Source: Enterococcus faecalis 13-SD-W-01 (GTDB lineage: Bacteria > Bacillota > Bacilli > Lactobacillales > Enterococcaceae). Taken from it: a stretch of 64,000 nucleotides of DNA. This document shows positions 37,084-45,971 of this stretch, piece by piece; within the stretch, counting starts at the first letter, position 1, and every line of letters begins with the position of its first letter. The notes below the pieces were generated by a model. The model was not told the origin of the DNA, did not search any database, and worked only from the letters and a program-made list of their open reading frames with translations. Location of the stretch: contig KE351686.1 of the NCBI GenBank assembly GCA_000415185.1, positions 21,881 to 85,880 on the forward strand, written 5' to 3'. The position numbers and the translations under genes are program-made.

Positions 37084-39975
37084 TCATGGTGCATCACTGA
37101 TTGTCCAAGTAATCGTTCCTTTGTACTGACCTGTATCATTTTGATCGGATAACGAAAGTAATAATCCTTCCGATGATGAATACGCATGTGTTTCATTCAA
37201 AGATAACTGCTGATTTGCTAATGGCTGTTCTGTACCAGAATCTTTGAAAGTGAAATTCTCTTTGCTGATCACTGTCCCTTTTTCATTCACGATATCGGTA
37301 GCCGAAGCAACGATTTTGGCTGTACTGTTATCTTGTGTTGTATCTCTGCCTTTGATCGTCATGTCTTGCAGACGGTTTTGAGCTGTTTTTTCGTCTGGCA
37401 GCTGTGTTTTATCAAAGGACCAGTCATAGTTTTCTGTCACGATTTCAAATCCTTTGTAACCAGCTACGTTGAACGTAATCGTTTCTTCATCACTCAATCC
37501 ATTTGCATCCGTGATTTTCAAAACAGCAGTATTTTCGCCTCGATGATAAAATCCGCTGCTTAAAAGATCGATTTTTCCGGTGTCGCTCCATTGCTGATTG
37601 GTTGCAATTGCATCAGCCAGAGTTCCTTTACCAGCACTTTTACCATTGATTGTTATTTCGTAGTTTAGTTCATTTGACGCAGCATCTAGATCTTCATAAT
37701 CAAATTGAAGTCCGAAAGTATCCACGAAATCGGTTAGCTGATCACTCGGAGCAGCTGCCAGACGTTTGATATTTGGCGCTATCGGTGCATTTTTTATCCA
37801 AAAATAAATCGAAGTACTTTCGACACTCGTTTCAGTTGTATCTGTGCCGTATTTTCCTGTCAACTGGCTGTAAAAAGAAGTTTGATGATCGCCAGACGAT
37901 TTTTTCGTTGGCAGATTTGTTGTAAAGGTTACTTTTTGGCCTTTGTTGATTGTCACTCCACTTAAAGAAAGAGCGATATTTCCATTTGGATCGATTGTTG
38001 CAGATGTTTCTTGTGAAACACCGTCATCGATTTTATACGAAACTTTTATCGTTCCATCTGCCGGGATGTCGTAATATGTTGGGTCGACTTTTCCTGTCCA
38101 TTTTGAAAGAGAAAATGTTCGCTCACTTTCTTTTAAATGAAAAACTGTTTCAAAATTTGCTGGTGATGCACTTGTAATATATTTATCTGTTAGCGGTGTA
38201 TCTTTTCCTGTTTGAACAGATTGGTTATTTGTATCTTTGACATCATTGATTAAATCCAATTGCGCATCTGATGGCGTTTCAGTAAAGACAAAATCCGTCG
38301 TTCCTTGCGCGCTCCCATTTGCTGCTGTAAATCCCCAATACGCTTGGTTGTTGTTACTTGCTAATGCGAGGTTGGTACGCAGCTCAGATTCACCGATAGT
38401 TACCGGCGTTGTTTGAGAACCATTTGCAGGATTGACCAAATAATAAGTCATCCCCGCTCCGACTGTATAATTAAAACGAAATTCATACCAGCCGCTGCTG
38501 ATTCCTGAAAGTGATTGGACACCTTCGACATTTGGAGAACTATAATGTCGGACTCGCGCATTTCGTACCGTTCCCCATCCATCGTTCCAACTACTCGTAT
38601 CGCTGCCGTCATTTTTCAGAGGAACATAGGAAGTGGCAAGTCCAGGGAACGTATATGCCATATGCGCTGCTTCCGAATCAGTTACACCCGTTCCAATATC
38701 AAAGGCGTGTCCGCCGGTACTATCCAGCACATTTGCCTGGGTATTGCTCAAGCTGGCTTTCATATCAAATTCAACAGCTACTGAATTTTTGACTGCTTCG
38801 CTTTGCGGGCCTTTGTTTCGTCCATTATTGGTTCCATAAACACCTAAGTTCTGTCCATCACTGCTTCTTTGCGCTTGAGTGATTGCAGTTGTTTTTCGAG
38901 AATCATTGTGCATGACGAAAGCTAATCCATCTGAATTTGCTTTATCAAATTTGATATATGTGCGTCCTTTGAAATTTGAATTGAAATTCAATTTACTGGA
39001 TTCATTTGACCAAATGGAAAGCCAGTTTTTACTTCCGGAAAGTTCAACCATATCGTAAGGACGATTATCATTTGTTCCGTCAACTGGATTTTGCGGCTTA
39101 ACAGCCCCAGATCCTTGACCACCGTTTTGGTTCACTTCTGCAAAAAGTCCTGTTAGTTTTTTTGCTCCAAAAGGAATGGAAGAGAGCCCAGCGCCTGTTA
39201 AACTTTGGGGAATGACGCTTCTGGCCGATCTTGACGAAACAGCTGCTTTTTGTTTTTCTGCTTTCGTTTCTGCAGTTGTTTCTTTGGCTGCTTCACTCGT
39301 TGTTTCCGAGGTTTCAGCAATTTGATCATTTTCAGAACTGTTTGTCTCTGTTTTGGTGTCATTTGAACCGCTAACAGATGAAACAGTACTTTCTGATGCG
39401 CTTTCTGTTTGATTTTCTGTTGAAGTTTCAACAACCGATTCTTCTGTTTCATTGGGGAAGTCAATGGAATAAGTAACATTTTCCGAATCGCCGATAGGAA
39501 CTATTTTTTCTGGTTCACTGTCTTGCTGCTCGCTTAATCTTGTCCAAAGTTTCAACGTGTAGTTTTCAGCATCTTCTGGTATTTTCGTTTGAAAATGGAT
39601 CGTTGCTTGATCCTCTGTATTTGTGTGACTGCCGATTCCTATCCAATCATCTTTCAATCCTTCAAGCGTTTGATCCTCTTCTCCGAAATCAACAACTGCA
39701 GTTTGATCATTTTTATCCGTCAGTTTAAATTGCATCTGACGCAATACTTCTGGATCAGCAATTTTTTTGAATTTCAGTGTCCAATTGACGATCTTGTTTT
39801 CTCTATCGGCTTGATAAGATAATTCAGATTCTGCTTCTGGGCTTTTAACAGTCGGAAATACTGCACTGTCTGCAGCTGTTTCCGCAGCAACTGTTAATCC
39901 AGCCTCTAAACCGATTGAACCTGCCAGCATAGCAGACATCACTAAATGCAGAACGTTTTTGGAAGAACGCAGCAT
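37084..39975 (-). CDS. Large lectin-like WxL surface protein
   Basis: The 963-residue protein has a signal peptide (about 1-31). A beta domain follows (about 45-180, possibly collagen-binding-like), then a Ser/Thr/Glu-rich stalk (about 180-255). An L-type lectin-like (ConA-like) domain (about 280-560) has GLAFVMHND, NSVAVEFDMKAS and GWYEFRFNYTVG. Ig-like beta modules fill about 570-850. The C-terminal WxL domain has the motifs NYDWSFDKTQL and GTITWTISDAP. It is the first gene of locus 2, and its domain plan suggests a glycan-binding adhesin held on peptidoglycan. The upstream region carries a TTAC-N5-GTAA site also found before the mhqO-like gene. Confidence 0.88.
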   Translation of the reverse strand: MLRSSKNVLHLVMSAMLAGSIGLEAGLTVAAETAADSAVFPTVKSPEAESELSYQADRENKIVNWTLKFKKIADPEVLRQMQFKLTDKNDQTAVVDFGEEDQTLEGLKDDWIGIGSHTNTEDQATIHFQTKIPEDAENYTLKLWTRLSEQQDSEPEKIVPIGDSENVTYSIDFPNETEESVVETSTENQTESASESTVSSVSGSNDTKTETNSSENDQIAETSETTSEAAKETTAETKAEKQKAAVSSRSARSVIPQSLTGAGLSSIPFGAKKLTGLFAEVNQNGGQGSGAVKPQNPVDGTNDNRPYDMVELSGSKNWLSIWSNESSKLNFNSNFKGRTYIKFDKANSDGLAFVMHNDSRKTTAITQAQRSSDGQNLGVYGTNNGRNKGPQSEAVKNSVAVEFDMKASLSNTQANVLDSTGGHAFDIGTGVTDSEAAHMAYTFPGLATSYVPLKNDGSDTSSWNDGWGTVRNARVRHYSSPNVEGVQSLSGISSGWYEFRFNYTVGAGMTYYLVNPANGSQTTPVTIGESELRTNLALASNNNQAYWGFTAANGSAQGTTDFVFTETPSDAQLDLINDVKDTNNQSVQTGKDTPLTDKYITSASPANFETVFHLKESERTFSLSKWTGKVDPTYYDIPADGTIKVSYKIDDGVSQETSATIDPNGNIALSLSGVTINKGQKVTFTTNLPTKKSSGDHQTSFYSQLTGKYGTDTTETSVESTSIYFWIKNAPIAPNIKRLAAAPSDQLTDFVDTFGLQFDYEDLDAASNELNYEITINGKSAGKGTLADAIATNQQWSDTGKIDLLSSGFYHRGENTAVLKITDANGLSDEETITFNVAGYKGFEIVTENYDWSFDKTQLPDEKTAQNRLQDMTIKGRDTTQDNSTAKIVASATDIVNEKGTVISKENFTFKDSGTEQPLANQQLSLNETHAYSSSEGLLLSLSDQNDTGQYKGTITWTISDAP

Positions 39976-40013
39976 ATTTGCTCCACTCCTTTCAATAATT
40001 TTCTAACTAACTT

Positions 40014-40028
40014 ACTTACAAAAAGTAA
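40014..40028. promoter_or_regulatory. HxlR/YodB-like operator upstream of WxL locus 2
   Basis: ACTTACAAAAAGTAA contains TTAC-AAAAA-GTAA. Its reverse complement shares 15 bases (TTACTTTTTGTAAGT) with the site at 47286-47302. It lies 39 bases upstream of the lectin-like gene start. TTAC-N-GTAA palindromes are typical of HxlR/DUF24 redox regulators; the regulator is not in the window. The rest of 39976-40211 is AT-rich with no gene. Confidence 0.5.
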
Positions 40029-40211
40029 CCAAACGTGATTACAGAATGAATTATGCAGTGTCTAGACACCTCCCGTCAATTTCTTTTTTTCACTTACCGA
40101 AAAGAAAAAAAGAGATTACGTTGTTATTCAATATTTCGAACATTAATAATCGAATTAATTAAAAAAATCACAAATAAAGCGTTTATAAAAAAATACAACA
40201 GTTATAAAAAC

Positions 40212-40256
40212 AAAAAAGACAAGAAAAAGCGAATTTGCTTTTTCTTGTCTTTTTTT
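40212..40256. terminator. Terminator downstream of tetR
   Basis: AAAAAAGACAAGAAAAAGC pairs with GCTTTTTCTTGTCTTTTTT around GAATTT. It can work on both strands and lies 100 bases beyond the tetR-type stop. Confidence 0.85.
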
Positions 40257-40355
40257 CCTAAATGCAATTATATCGAGAAAATAAGGAGAAAAACGAGTAG
40301 AAATACCCGATATTCTATGTCTATCAGCGAATAAAGACACCCTTTTTTTCTCTTC

Positions 40356-40946
40356 TTATTCTGCCTTTAATGTGTTTGAATAAACATATTTCTTCTCTAA
40401 TCGTGTAAATGTTTCTTTCAAAATCGTCAAATCTTGTGTTGCTTTCAATAAGACGATACTACCTTGGATTTGCGAGATGATCATTCGTGCTTCATCTTGA
40501 GCTTCTTCAAAGTTCAAATACGCTTCTGAATCCAATTCAATCAATTTGGCAGCTAAAACATTGATCCATTCCGTCATGAAATCTTCCAAGACTTCACGGA
40601 ACTCTTCGTCTTCCATTGATAGTTCAATAATTAGATTGCCGATTGGACAGCCATAATAGTGCGATTGACTATTATGAAATGAATAAAACCAATTCAGCAT
40701 GTCTAAAAAATCTTTCTCTGGCTCAACACTTGGCGCTAAAATATCTGTAAACAATTCTGTACGCCATTCTTCGATATTTGCCTGGATCACAGCCAAACCA
40801 ATACTTTTCTTCGAATCAAAATAATAATAAAGCTGACCTTTTCCTGCATCTGCATCAATTAAAATGTCTCGAATCGAAGTATTGTTGTATCCATTTTTGT
40901 ATATCAATTCTCTGGCACTTTGCAATAACTTTTGTTTAGATCCCAT
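40356..40946 (-). CDS. TetR-family repressor, candidate NemR/HypR-like electrophile sensor
   Basis: I start at ATG 40946 (196 residues), behind GGGGGGATTACTACC. The N-terminal helix-turn-helix (about 5-45) shows NTSIRDILIDADAGKGQLYYYFDSK. The ligand domain has GCPIGNLIIELS with Cys100. In the related NemR/AcuR/YxaF group a cysteine at this position senses hypochlorous acid, quinones or other electrophiles. That Cys100 does so here is inference. The gene lies among RclA-like, thioredoxin and cysteine-hydrolase genes. Three TACCG-NN-CGGTA operators occur within 15 kb at promoters of such genes, but none upstream of this gene itself. Confidence 0.85.
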   Translation of the reverse strand: MGSKQKLLQSARELIYKNGYNNTSIRDILIDADAGKGQLYYYFDSKKSIGLAVIQANIEEWRTELFTDILAPSVEPEKDFLDMLNWFYSFHNSQSHYYGCPIGNLIIELSMEDEEFREVLEDFMTEWINVLAAKLIELDSEAYLNFEEAQDEARMIISQIQGSIVLLKATQDLTILKETFTRLEKKYVYSNTLKAE

Positions 40947-41026
40947 GGTAGTAATCCCCCCTTTCATTGAGAAAAACTGAAAATGCTAGGGCGAGTATAA
41001 CAAAACAAAAAATATACGTCAATATA

Positions 41027-41060
41027 GAGGTTACATGCAAGTCAAACTGCTCATAACCTC
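41027..41060. repeat. Inverted repeat upstream of tetR
   Basis: GAGGTTA (41027-41033) and TAACCTC (41054-41060) are exact inverted copies 20 bases apart, about 80-115 bases upstream of the tetR-type start. They may be an operator or a leader stem. Confidence 0.4.
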
Positions 41061-41142
41061 TACCGCTCATGCACACTTGTGAAGCGCTATTCAAAAAATA
41101 CTTTGTCTATTCATACTAGCCAAAATCGTTGCGCTTCTAAAT

Positions 41143-41173
41143 AACTATTGGGTATTTTAAATACCCAATAGTT
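41143..41173. repeat. 31-base near-perfect palindrome
   Basis: AACTATTGGGTATTT (41143-41157), one central T, and AAATACCCAATAGTT (41159-41173) form exact 15-base arms. It lies between tetR and trxA. Neither strand has a clean T run after it, so it is not an ordinary terminator. The rest of the gap 40947-41257 is AT-rich promoter DNA. Confidence 0.75.
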
Positions 41174-41257
41174 CCCCAAAAATTTTTCAACACAAAAATT
41201 TTTTCTGCTATTATTGCTAGACAAAACACGTTGATTGTCTATTTAGCAATGAAATGA

Positions 41258-41572
41258 TTATAGTTTGCTATCCAAAACTTGTTTCAAACGATCCTTCATT
41301 TGCACGCCAACAAAACGGGCTGCAATAGCGCCATCTTTCTTCACAAGCAATGTTGGAATACTCATCACACCAAATGCTTGTGCTAGTTCTGGTTGTTCAT
41401 CTACGTTCACTTTCGCGATCGTTACTTCATTATTTGGATATTCTGAAGCTAAGTCATCTAAAATCGGGCTTTGCATTTTACAAGGACCACACCATGATGC
41501 CCAGAAATCAATCAAAACTACGCCTTTATCTGTTTTTTCGTTAAAATTTTCTTTAGTCAATGTTTGGATCAT
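41258..41572 (-). CDS. Thioredoxin
   Basis: I start at ATG 41572 (104 residues), behind TTGGAGGAAAAAAGA. It is a full thioredoxin: [16 protein letters not shown] with the redox pair Cys-Gly-Pro-Cys (about 29-32), the buried Asp in VLIDFWA, and the cis-proline motif SIPTLL (about 75-80). It reduces disulfides in cytosolic proteins with thioredoxin reductase. It follows the cysteine-hydrolase gene by about 115 bases and probably shares its transcript and TetR-type operator. It is therefore more likely a stress-induced thioredoxin than the housekeeping trxA. Confidence 0.93.
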   Translation of the reverse strand: MIQTLTKENFNEKTDKGVVLIDFWASWCGPCKMQSPILDDLASEYPNNEVTIAKVNVDEQPELAQAFGVMSIPTLLVKKDGAIAARFVGVQMKDRLKQVLDSKL

Positions 41573-41686
41573 TCTTTTTTCCTCCAATTTTTTCAGTAAA
41601 TATGTAGCTCTGAGCGGCTGGTCTTTCATCGATCGGCCGCCCAGTCGAATAACTATTAATATAGAAGAAAAGTTTTCTTCAATCTA

Positions 41687-42316
41687 TTATTTGCTTAATT
41701 TTTCAAGTGTTTCAGCTGTTGTCAATACTTCGTCTGCGATGAATCCAAAGTTTGTCAATGCTGCATTGTAAGCATCTTTACCAGGAGCGCCGATAGCATC
41801 TGTAGCAACAACTACTTTGAAGCCGTCTTCGACTAATTCACGCATATGTGAGTCAACACATAGGTTCGCATTCATACCAGCTAAAATCACAGTATCAATA
41901 CCATTTTTTCTTAATTGTAATGCTAAATCGTTACTTTCTGGACCAAAGATTTTGTGTGGTGATGTGATGATTGTATTTTCATCTAACATTGGTTTGATTT
42001 CTTCGATGAAATCAGCACCTGATCCTTCAGCAACTTCACTGTATTGGTTTGGACGAGCAAACATACCTTGTTCGATCATCATTTTTTCGCCAGCACCGCC
42101 AAATTCCCATTTGTGGTCATGAGGATAGAAGTAATGTGGTGAGATAAATACTTTAAATCCACGTTCTTTTGCTTCTTTCAAAAGAGTAGTCAAGTTATCG
42201 ATAGTGTTTACTTCTTCTAAAATGTCTTTTGTCAGACCATAGCCTCCACCAGCGGGTTTCAAGAATTCTACTTGAGGGTCAGTAACAACGATAGCTACAT
42301 TTTTATTTTCAAACAT
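41687..42316 (-). CDS. Isochorismatase-family cysteine hydrolase
   Basis: The 209-residue protein has the catalytic triad of the family: Asp in VTDPQVEFL (about 12), Lys in TSPHKIFGP (about 121), and Cys in AGMNANLCVDSHMREL (about 152). Relatives hydrolyse isochorismate, nicotinamide or other amides. Many members near oxidative-stress genes have unknown substrates. AAAAGGAGGAATATAAA precedes the ATG. A TACCG-GT-CGGTA operator lies 25 bases upstream of the start and just after a TATATT -10, so repression by the nearby TetR protein is likely. Thioredoxin follows in the same direction. Confidence 0.9.
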   Translation of the reverse strand: MFENKNVAIVVTDPQVEFLKPAGGGYGLTKDILEEVNTIDNLTTLLKEAKERGFKVFISPHYFYPHDHKWEFGGAGEKMMIEQGMFARPNQYSEVAEGSGADFIEEIKPMLDENTIITSPHKIFGPESNDLALQLRKNGIDTVILAGMNANLCVDSHMRELVEDGFKVVVATDAIGAPGKDAYNAALTNFGFIADEVLTTAETLEKLSK

Positions 42317-42340
42317 TTTATATTCCTCCTTTTATTTACA

Positions 42341-42365
42341 TACCGGTCGGTACAAAAAGAATATA
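42341..42365 (-). promoter_or_regulatory. TetR-type operator and -10 of the cysteine hydrolase gene
   Basis: TACCG-GT-CGGTA (42341-42352) is a perfect palindrome. The minus-strand -10 is TATATT (42360-42365), with a TTTACC -35 17 bases further up. The layout matches the sites at 31741 and 45236. Confidence 0.78.
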
Positions 42366-42405
42366 CCACGTTTTTCCAATAAGGTAAAATATGTTGCTCA
42401 CCTTT

Positions 42406-43185
42406 TTAGAAAAAAATCTCAAATCCATTGTAAACGTTGATCCCTAGCACTAATAAGACAATCACTAAGTATGTGTTTCGAACAAAACCAGACGAAACAT
42501 GGTCGCTGATCAATGCTCCCGAGATGCCTCCAATCACAGCTGCTGGAACAATAAACCATAGCATCGACAAATCATAATTGGCTAATTCTCCAGATGTAGT
42601 GATTGCCAAGATCTTTGTGAGCTGTGAAAAGAAAATGACCGTGATAGAGTATGCAGCTGCTTCTTTGATGGGAACAGAAAACAGCAAAATCAGTAAAGCA
42701 AGATTCATCGGTCCTCCCCCGATGCCTAACAAACTCCCAATGAATCCTAGGATCAATCCACTGATGACATACCAGCTGACGTTTTTCAAATGATAAGAAG
42801 GTTTGTTTTTTACTCCATAGATCAAAGACAACAGCAGCAAAATGAACATCGTGACGATTTGTAAAAGATTGACACTCTCAGCAGTCATGATGCCTAAGAG
42901 ATATTCAAAAGCAGCATTCCCTAAATATCCTCCGACGATCGAGCCAAAAGAAAGCCATAGTGCCAAACTCCATTTGAATGTCGGACCGCTTTTAAGGTGA
43001 AAAGCGGTCGAGACCATAGCTGTAATAAAAACAGCAGTAGTTGAATAAAAAGAAATCTCTTCAATTGTATGCAGTTGAAAAAAATCCAGCGCCGGTTTGA
43101 TGATGACGCCGCCGCCCATTCCTGAAATAGATCCGAATGTATTGGCTAATAAGATGATCAGAAAATAAATAAAACCAGTTCGCAT
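42406..43185 (-). CDS. TSUP (TauE/SafE) family permease
   Basis: I start at ATG 43185 (259 residues), seven bases after AGGAGG. The ATG two codons earlier is too close to it. The protein has about seven or eight membrane segments and the two Gly-rich half-signatures of the family, SISGMGGGVIIKPAL (about 17-31) and GSLLGIGGGPMNLALL (about 150-165). TSUP permeases export sulfite, sulfoacetate or related small sulfur or organic anions. The substrate here is not evident. It follows the Mga-like gene after about 10 bases and may be controlled by it. Confidence 0.88.
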   Translation of the reverse strand: MRTGFIYFLIILLANTFGSISGMGGGVIIKPALDFFQLHTIEEISFYSTTAVFITAMVSTAFHLKSGPTFKWSLALWLSFGSIVGGYLGNAAFEYLLGIMTAESVNLLQIVTMFILLLLSLIYGVKNKPSYHLKNVSWYVISGLILGFIGSLLGIGGGPMNLALLILLFSVPIKEAAAYSITVIFFSQLTKILAITTSGELANYDLSMLWFIVPAAVIGGISGALISDHVSSGFVRNTYLVIVLLVLGINVYNGFEIFF

Positions 43186-43196
43186 CAGCATTCCTC

Positions 43197-44699
43197 CTAT
43201 TCGTGTATCGATTTAACGGCTTGCTTGATTTTTGTGTGTTCTATTTCTTGAAGGATCTGGTCGATTTTAGCAGTGTCATATTCATATTCCACTCCTAAAA
43301 AGATATATATTTTTGCTGACTGCTGTTCTGGGAATTTTTTACGTTGGATTGTCAGTACCAGATCATACTGCTCTCTTTTATCATACGCAGTAATTTCCAA
43401 ATTCAATTTTTTAGAAAAGCGGCTTTCCATCAGTTTAAGTACTGCATGACCAACGGAACGTTCAAATGGAAGATCCAAACCAACTTTTATTTTTTCAGAA
43501 TAGATCAGTTGGATATTGCTGATCAGTACGGAATAACGGTAGAACAGATAAGGGATAAGATCTTCTTTTCCTGTAAGGCTAATTTGGTATTGCTGTAAAA
43601 TGATTCCTGTTTGCTGTACTAGTCTTTTGGCTCTGTCAGTTGCTTCTTTATTGATATACTCTTCAATCAATGTATGGAAACGTTCCGAGTTGAAGGCATG
43701 GAAAAATGTATCAAATGTAGAAAAACCTAATAATATTTGAAACAAAGAAATCTTACTTTCTGCTAACAATTCTGCATCGATCTCTCCTGGCGCCATCTGC
43801 TCGATCTCACTGGAAAACAACTGGATGATATCCAAAAAAAGCGGCGGCATTTTTTCCAGCAGCTGTTCCGTAATTGTTTGGCTCGGTAAAATGAAATTCG
43901 CAAATAGAAATATCGCTAACAGCTTTCTTGAAGATTCGGTGCTTTTTTCCGCTAAAACAATCTCGTTTTCTTCAAAGAAAATCGATAATTTTTCAGCTTC
44001 GATCAATTCAAATTCTTCGCCTTCTCTTGTTTCTAAATAATATCCTTGCGCATCTCGGTGTGCATTGATAAAAACCCAAAGCTGGATTTTCAAAACAGAG
44101 AAATCTTCCAAAGATGTCCCAAATTTATCAATGATTTTTTCAGACAAATCTTTTGCCGGCGGAATCGAAAAATAATCTCGAATCATATAACAAGGCATAA
44201 CTGCTGTAAATAAAGAATAAAAGAAATAACGGATCTGCCTTTCTGAACCAATGAATTTACCGCTTTTGATGCCTAGATTTTTTGCATTCATCAGTTGATT
44301 CAGCTCTTTCGTTTTTCTAAACAAAGTTGCCCGGCTGATCAGCAGATTATCGATCGCATCATCTGCGGTGGTTTCCCCATTTAGAAATAGATAAAGAAGC
44401 AGCTGATATTTTTTTGATTGAGAATATAAAGGAAACAATAATTCAATAAGACTGATACTTCCATCTGAGTCCAGCTCGATTTTTTCTTTCACCAAAGCCA
44501 ATTTGATTTCTAAATTACTGTGGTAAAAATCATCGATCAAACTAGAGACTGCCTCCTTGATCGTATTTCGATCTGCGCCAAGCTGTTGACTGGCTTGCGC
44601 AATCGTTGTTTTCCCACCACTCTGAATAATATATTTCAGCAAAGCTGCTTTTCGTCTTTCTGAGGCATCCAGCAAATCCAATAATTCCATTTTTTTCAT
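43197..44699 (-). CDS. Mga-like transcriptional regulator
   Basis: The 500-residue protein (497 if the second ATG at 44690, with better ribosome-site spacing, is used) has helix-turn-helix domains at about residues 20-55 (KTTIAQASQQLGADRNTIKEAVSSL in part) and about 100-135 (TTADDAIDNLLISRATLFRKTKEL in part). A PRD-like helical middle and a C-terminal EIIB-like region (about 410-490) follow. It is the fourth Mga-like protein in the window but apart from the other three. It is co-directional with and almost touches the TSUP permease gene, a likely co-transcribed partner. Confidence 0.82.
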   Translation of the reverse strand: MKKMELLDLLDASERRKAALLKYIIQSGGKTTIAQASQQLGADRNTIKEAVSSLIDDFYHSNLEIKLALVKEKIELDSDGSISLIELLFPLYSQSKKYQLLLYLFLNGETTADDAIDNLLISRATLFRKTKELNQLMNAKNLGIKSGKFIGSERQIRYFFYSLFTAVMPCYMIRDYFSIPPAKDLSEKIIDKFGTSLEDFSVLKIQLWVFINAHRDAQGYYLETREGEEFELIEAEKLSIFFEENEIVLAEKSTESSRKLLAIFLFANFILPSQTITEQLLEKMPPLFLDIIQLFSSEIEQMAPGEIDAELLAESKISLFQILLGFSTFDTFFHAFNSERFHTLIEEYINKEATDRAKRLVQQTGIILQQYQISLTGKEDLIPYLFYRYSVLISNIQLIYSEKIKVGLDLPFERSVGHAVLKLMESRFSKKLNLEITAYDKREQYDLVLTIQRKKFPEQQSAKIYIFLGVEYEYDTAKIDQILQEIEHTKIKQAVKSIHE

Positions 44700-44785
44700 C
44701 CCTTTATTTTTATTTGCTTATCACTAATTTAACAGGTAAACAAAAAAAGCGCTCTCTTTGTGCATTTTTTTCTTAAATATACAAG

Positions 44786-44838
44786 AAAAAGCCGACGGAA
44801 AATCGTATTTGCTGATTTTTCGCCGGCTTTATTTTTTT
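44786..44838. terminator. Bidirectional terminator downstream of the HesB-like gene
   Basis: AAAGCCGACGGAAAATC pairs with GATTTTTCGCCGGCTTT with one mismatch. On the minus strand it is followed by TTCTTG; on the plus strand by ATTTTTTT. Confidence 0.82.
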
Positions 44839-44860
44839 AGAAGCAAGATCATCTAAATCA

Positions 44861-45217
44861 TTATTTGCGTTCGATAGTGACATCACCGGTAATCAAACCG
44901 CTGTCGCCGGATAGTCGTAAACTATAGTAGCTTTTATCAAAAGAAAATTTGATATTCTTATCTAAATAATGTTCTGCGCTCTTGTTGATCCAGACAGTGC
45001 CTAAGCTTGTTTCTAATGGAATATCGTAAGAAGAAGTGTCATATCCTGTTGACTCTTTGCCTAAAAGGATCAATTTGAAAACAAAGTCAAGACCACAACT
45101 ATATCCTTTAGAACTAAAAATGCTGTCGCCATTTTCGTAATCTAAGAAAATTTTGTCCCCTTCAGCTAGTTTCTTTTCGATCATTTGTTTTGCATCTTCT
45201 GTAATTTCCAATTTCAT
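44861..45217 (-). CDS. HesB/IscA-like fold protein
   Basis: The 118-residue protein begins KLEITEDAKQMIEKKL and continues ILLDY/SIFSSKGYSCGLDF, as in the iron-sulfur cluster biosynthesis (HesB-like, YqkB) family of Firmicutes. Only one cysteine (Cys42, in GYSCGL) is left of the three used by true IscA/SufA, so cluster transfer is doubtful. A TetR-type operator abuts its promoter, placing it in the same stress regulon as the rclA-like and cysteine-hydrolase genes. It is a single-gene unit. Confidence 0.78.
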   Translation of the reverse strand: MKLEITEDAKQMIEKKLAEGDKIFLDYENGDSIFSSKGYSCGLDFVFKLILLGKESTGYDTSSYDIPLETSLGTVWINKSAEHYLDKNIKFSFDKSYYSLRLSGDSGLITGDVTIERK

Positions 45218-45235
45218 TTGTCAGCACCCTTTCTT

Positions 45236-45281
45236 TACCGTTCGGTAGGTACACAATAACAAGATTTCTCATGATTGTAAA
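45236..45281 (-). promoter_or_regulatory. TetR-type operator and promoter of the HesB-like gene; gap 45218-45553
   Basis: TACCG-TT-CGGTA (45236-45247), extended by GGTACA, is nearly the same 20 bases as at 31741. Minus-strand promoter: TTTACA (45276-45281), 17 bases, TATTGT (45253-45258). The rest of the gap is AT-rich and includes a plus-strand extended -10, TGTTATAAT, before the YbjQ-type gene. Confidence 0.78.
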
Positions 45282-45553
45282 TTATTTTGCTCATTTTCAA
45301 TTAATTTCCATTTTTTTACAAAACTTTTCACTTCTACACATAGCCGAGGCCGCACTCTTTTTCTACCTAAAATAGGTAAAACGCTTGTTTACACTTCATT
45401 ATTATTTAGTTTAACTCGCTTTCAGTCAATTTCATTTTTTCTCCACTTTCAAGAATAAGAGATATTTATTTCGTTCGAAAGCGAGAAGAGAAGAAAGAAT
45501 CATAACGATCAAATGGTTTTATTGTTATAATAGGTAAAAAGGAGGTTGATAAT

Positions 45554-45874
45554 ATGATTATCACAACGACAAACAGTATTGAGGGTCAAACAGTTACTGA
45601 ATACAAAGGTATCGTGTTCGGTGAAGTCATCACTGGGATCAACATCATCAAAGATATTGGTGCAGGATTGCGTAACGTATTCGGCGGCCGCTCAAAAAAT
45701 TATGAAGATGAATTGATGAAAGCACGTAATGAAGCACTTGGCGAAATGGAAGAACGCGCTGCTGCTTTAGGTGCTACCGCAGTTATCGGTATGAAAATGG
45801 ATTATGAAGTTTTAGGCAGTGACAACGGTATGCTGATGGTCACTTGCAGCGGTACAGCAGTTGTTACGCAATAA
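45554..45874 (+). CDS. YbjQ family (UPF0145) protein
   Basis: The 106-residue protein has the family pattern: [22 protein letters not shown] at the start, [15 protein letters not shown] in the middle, then [18 protein letters not shown] and VTCSGTAVV. Members form beta-rich pentamers or decamers of unknown function; some contact the membrane-stress machinery. AAAAGGAGGTTGATAAT precedes the ATG. It stands alone with an extended -10 promoter and a strong terminator. Confidence 0.93.
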   Translation: MIITTTNSIEGQTVTEYKGIVFGEVITGINIIKDIGAGLRNVFGGRSKNYEDELMKARNEALGEMEERAAALGATAVIGMKMDYEVLGSDNGMLMVTCSGTAVVTQ

Positions 45875-45910
45875 AAAGAAAAGTAGTCTTTAACACAATA
45901 AATGTATAAA

Positions 45911-45961
45911 TAGGAAGAAAACCGAAAAGCATATCTAATCTGCTTTTCGGTTTTCTTCCTA
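45911..45961. terminator. Long-stem bidirectional terminator
   Basis: TAGGAAGAAAACCGAAAAGC pairs with its exact complement across nine bases, a stem of about 20 base pairs. It sits between the convergent YbjQ-type and GNAT genes. Confidence 0.9.
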
Positions 45962-45971
45962 TATATAAAAG

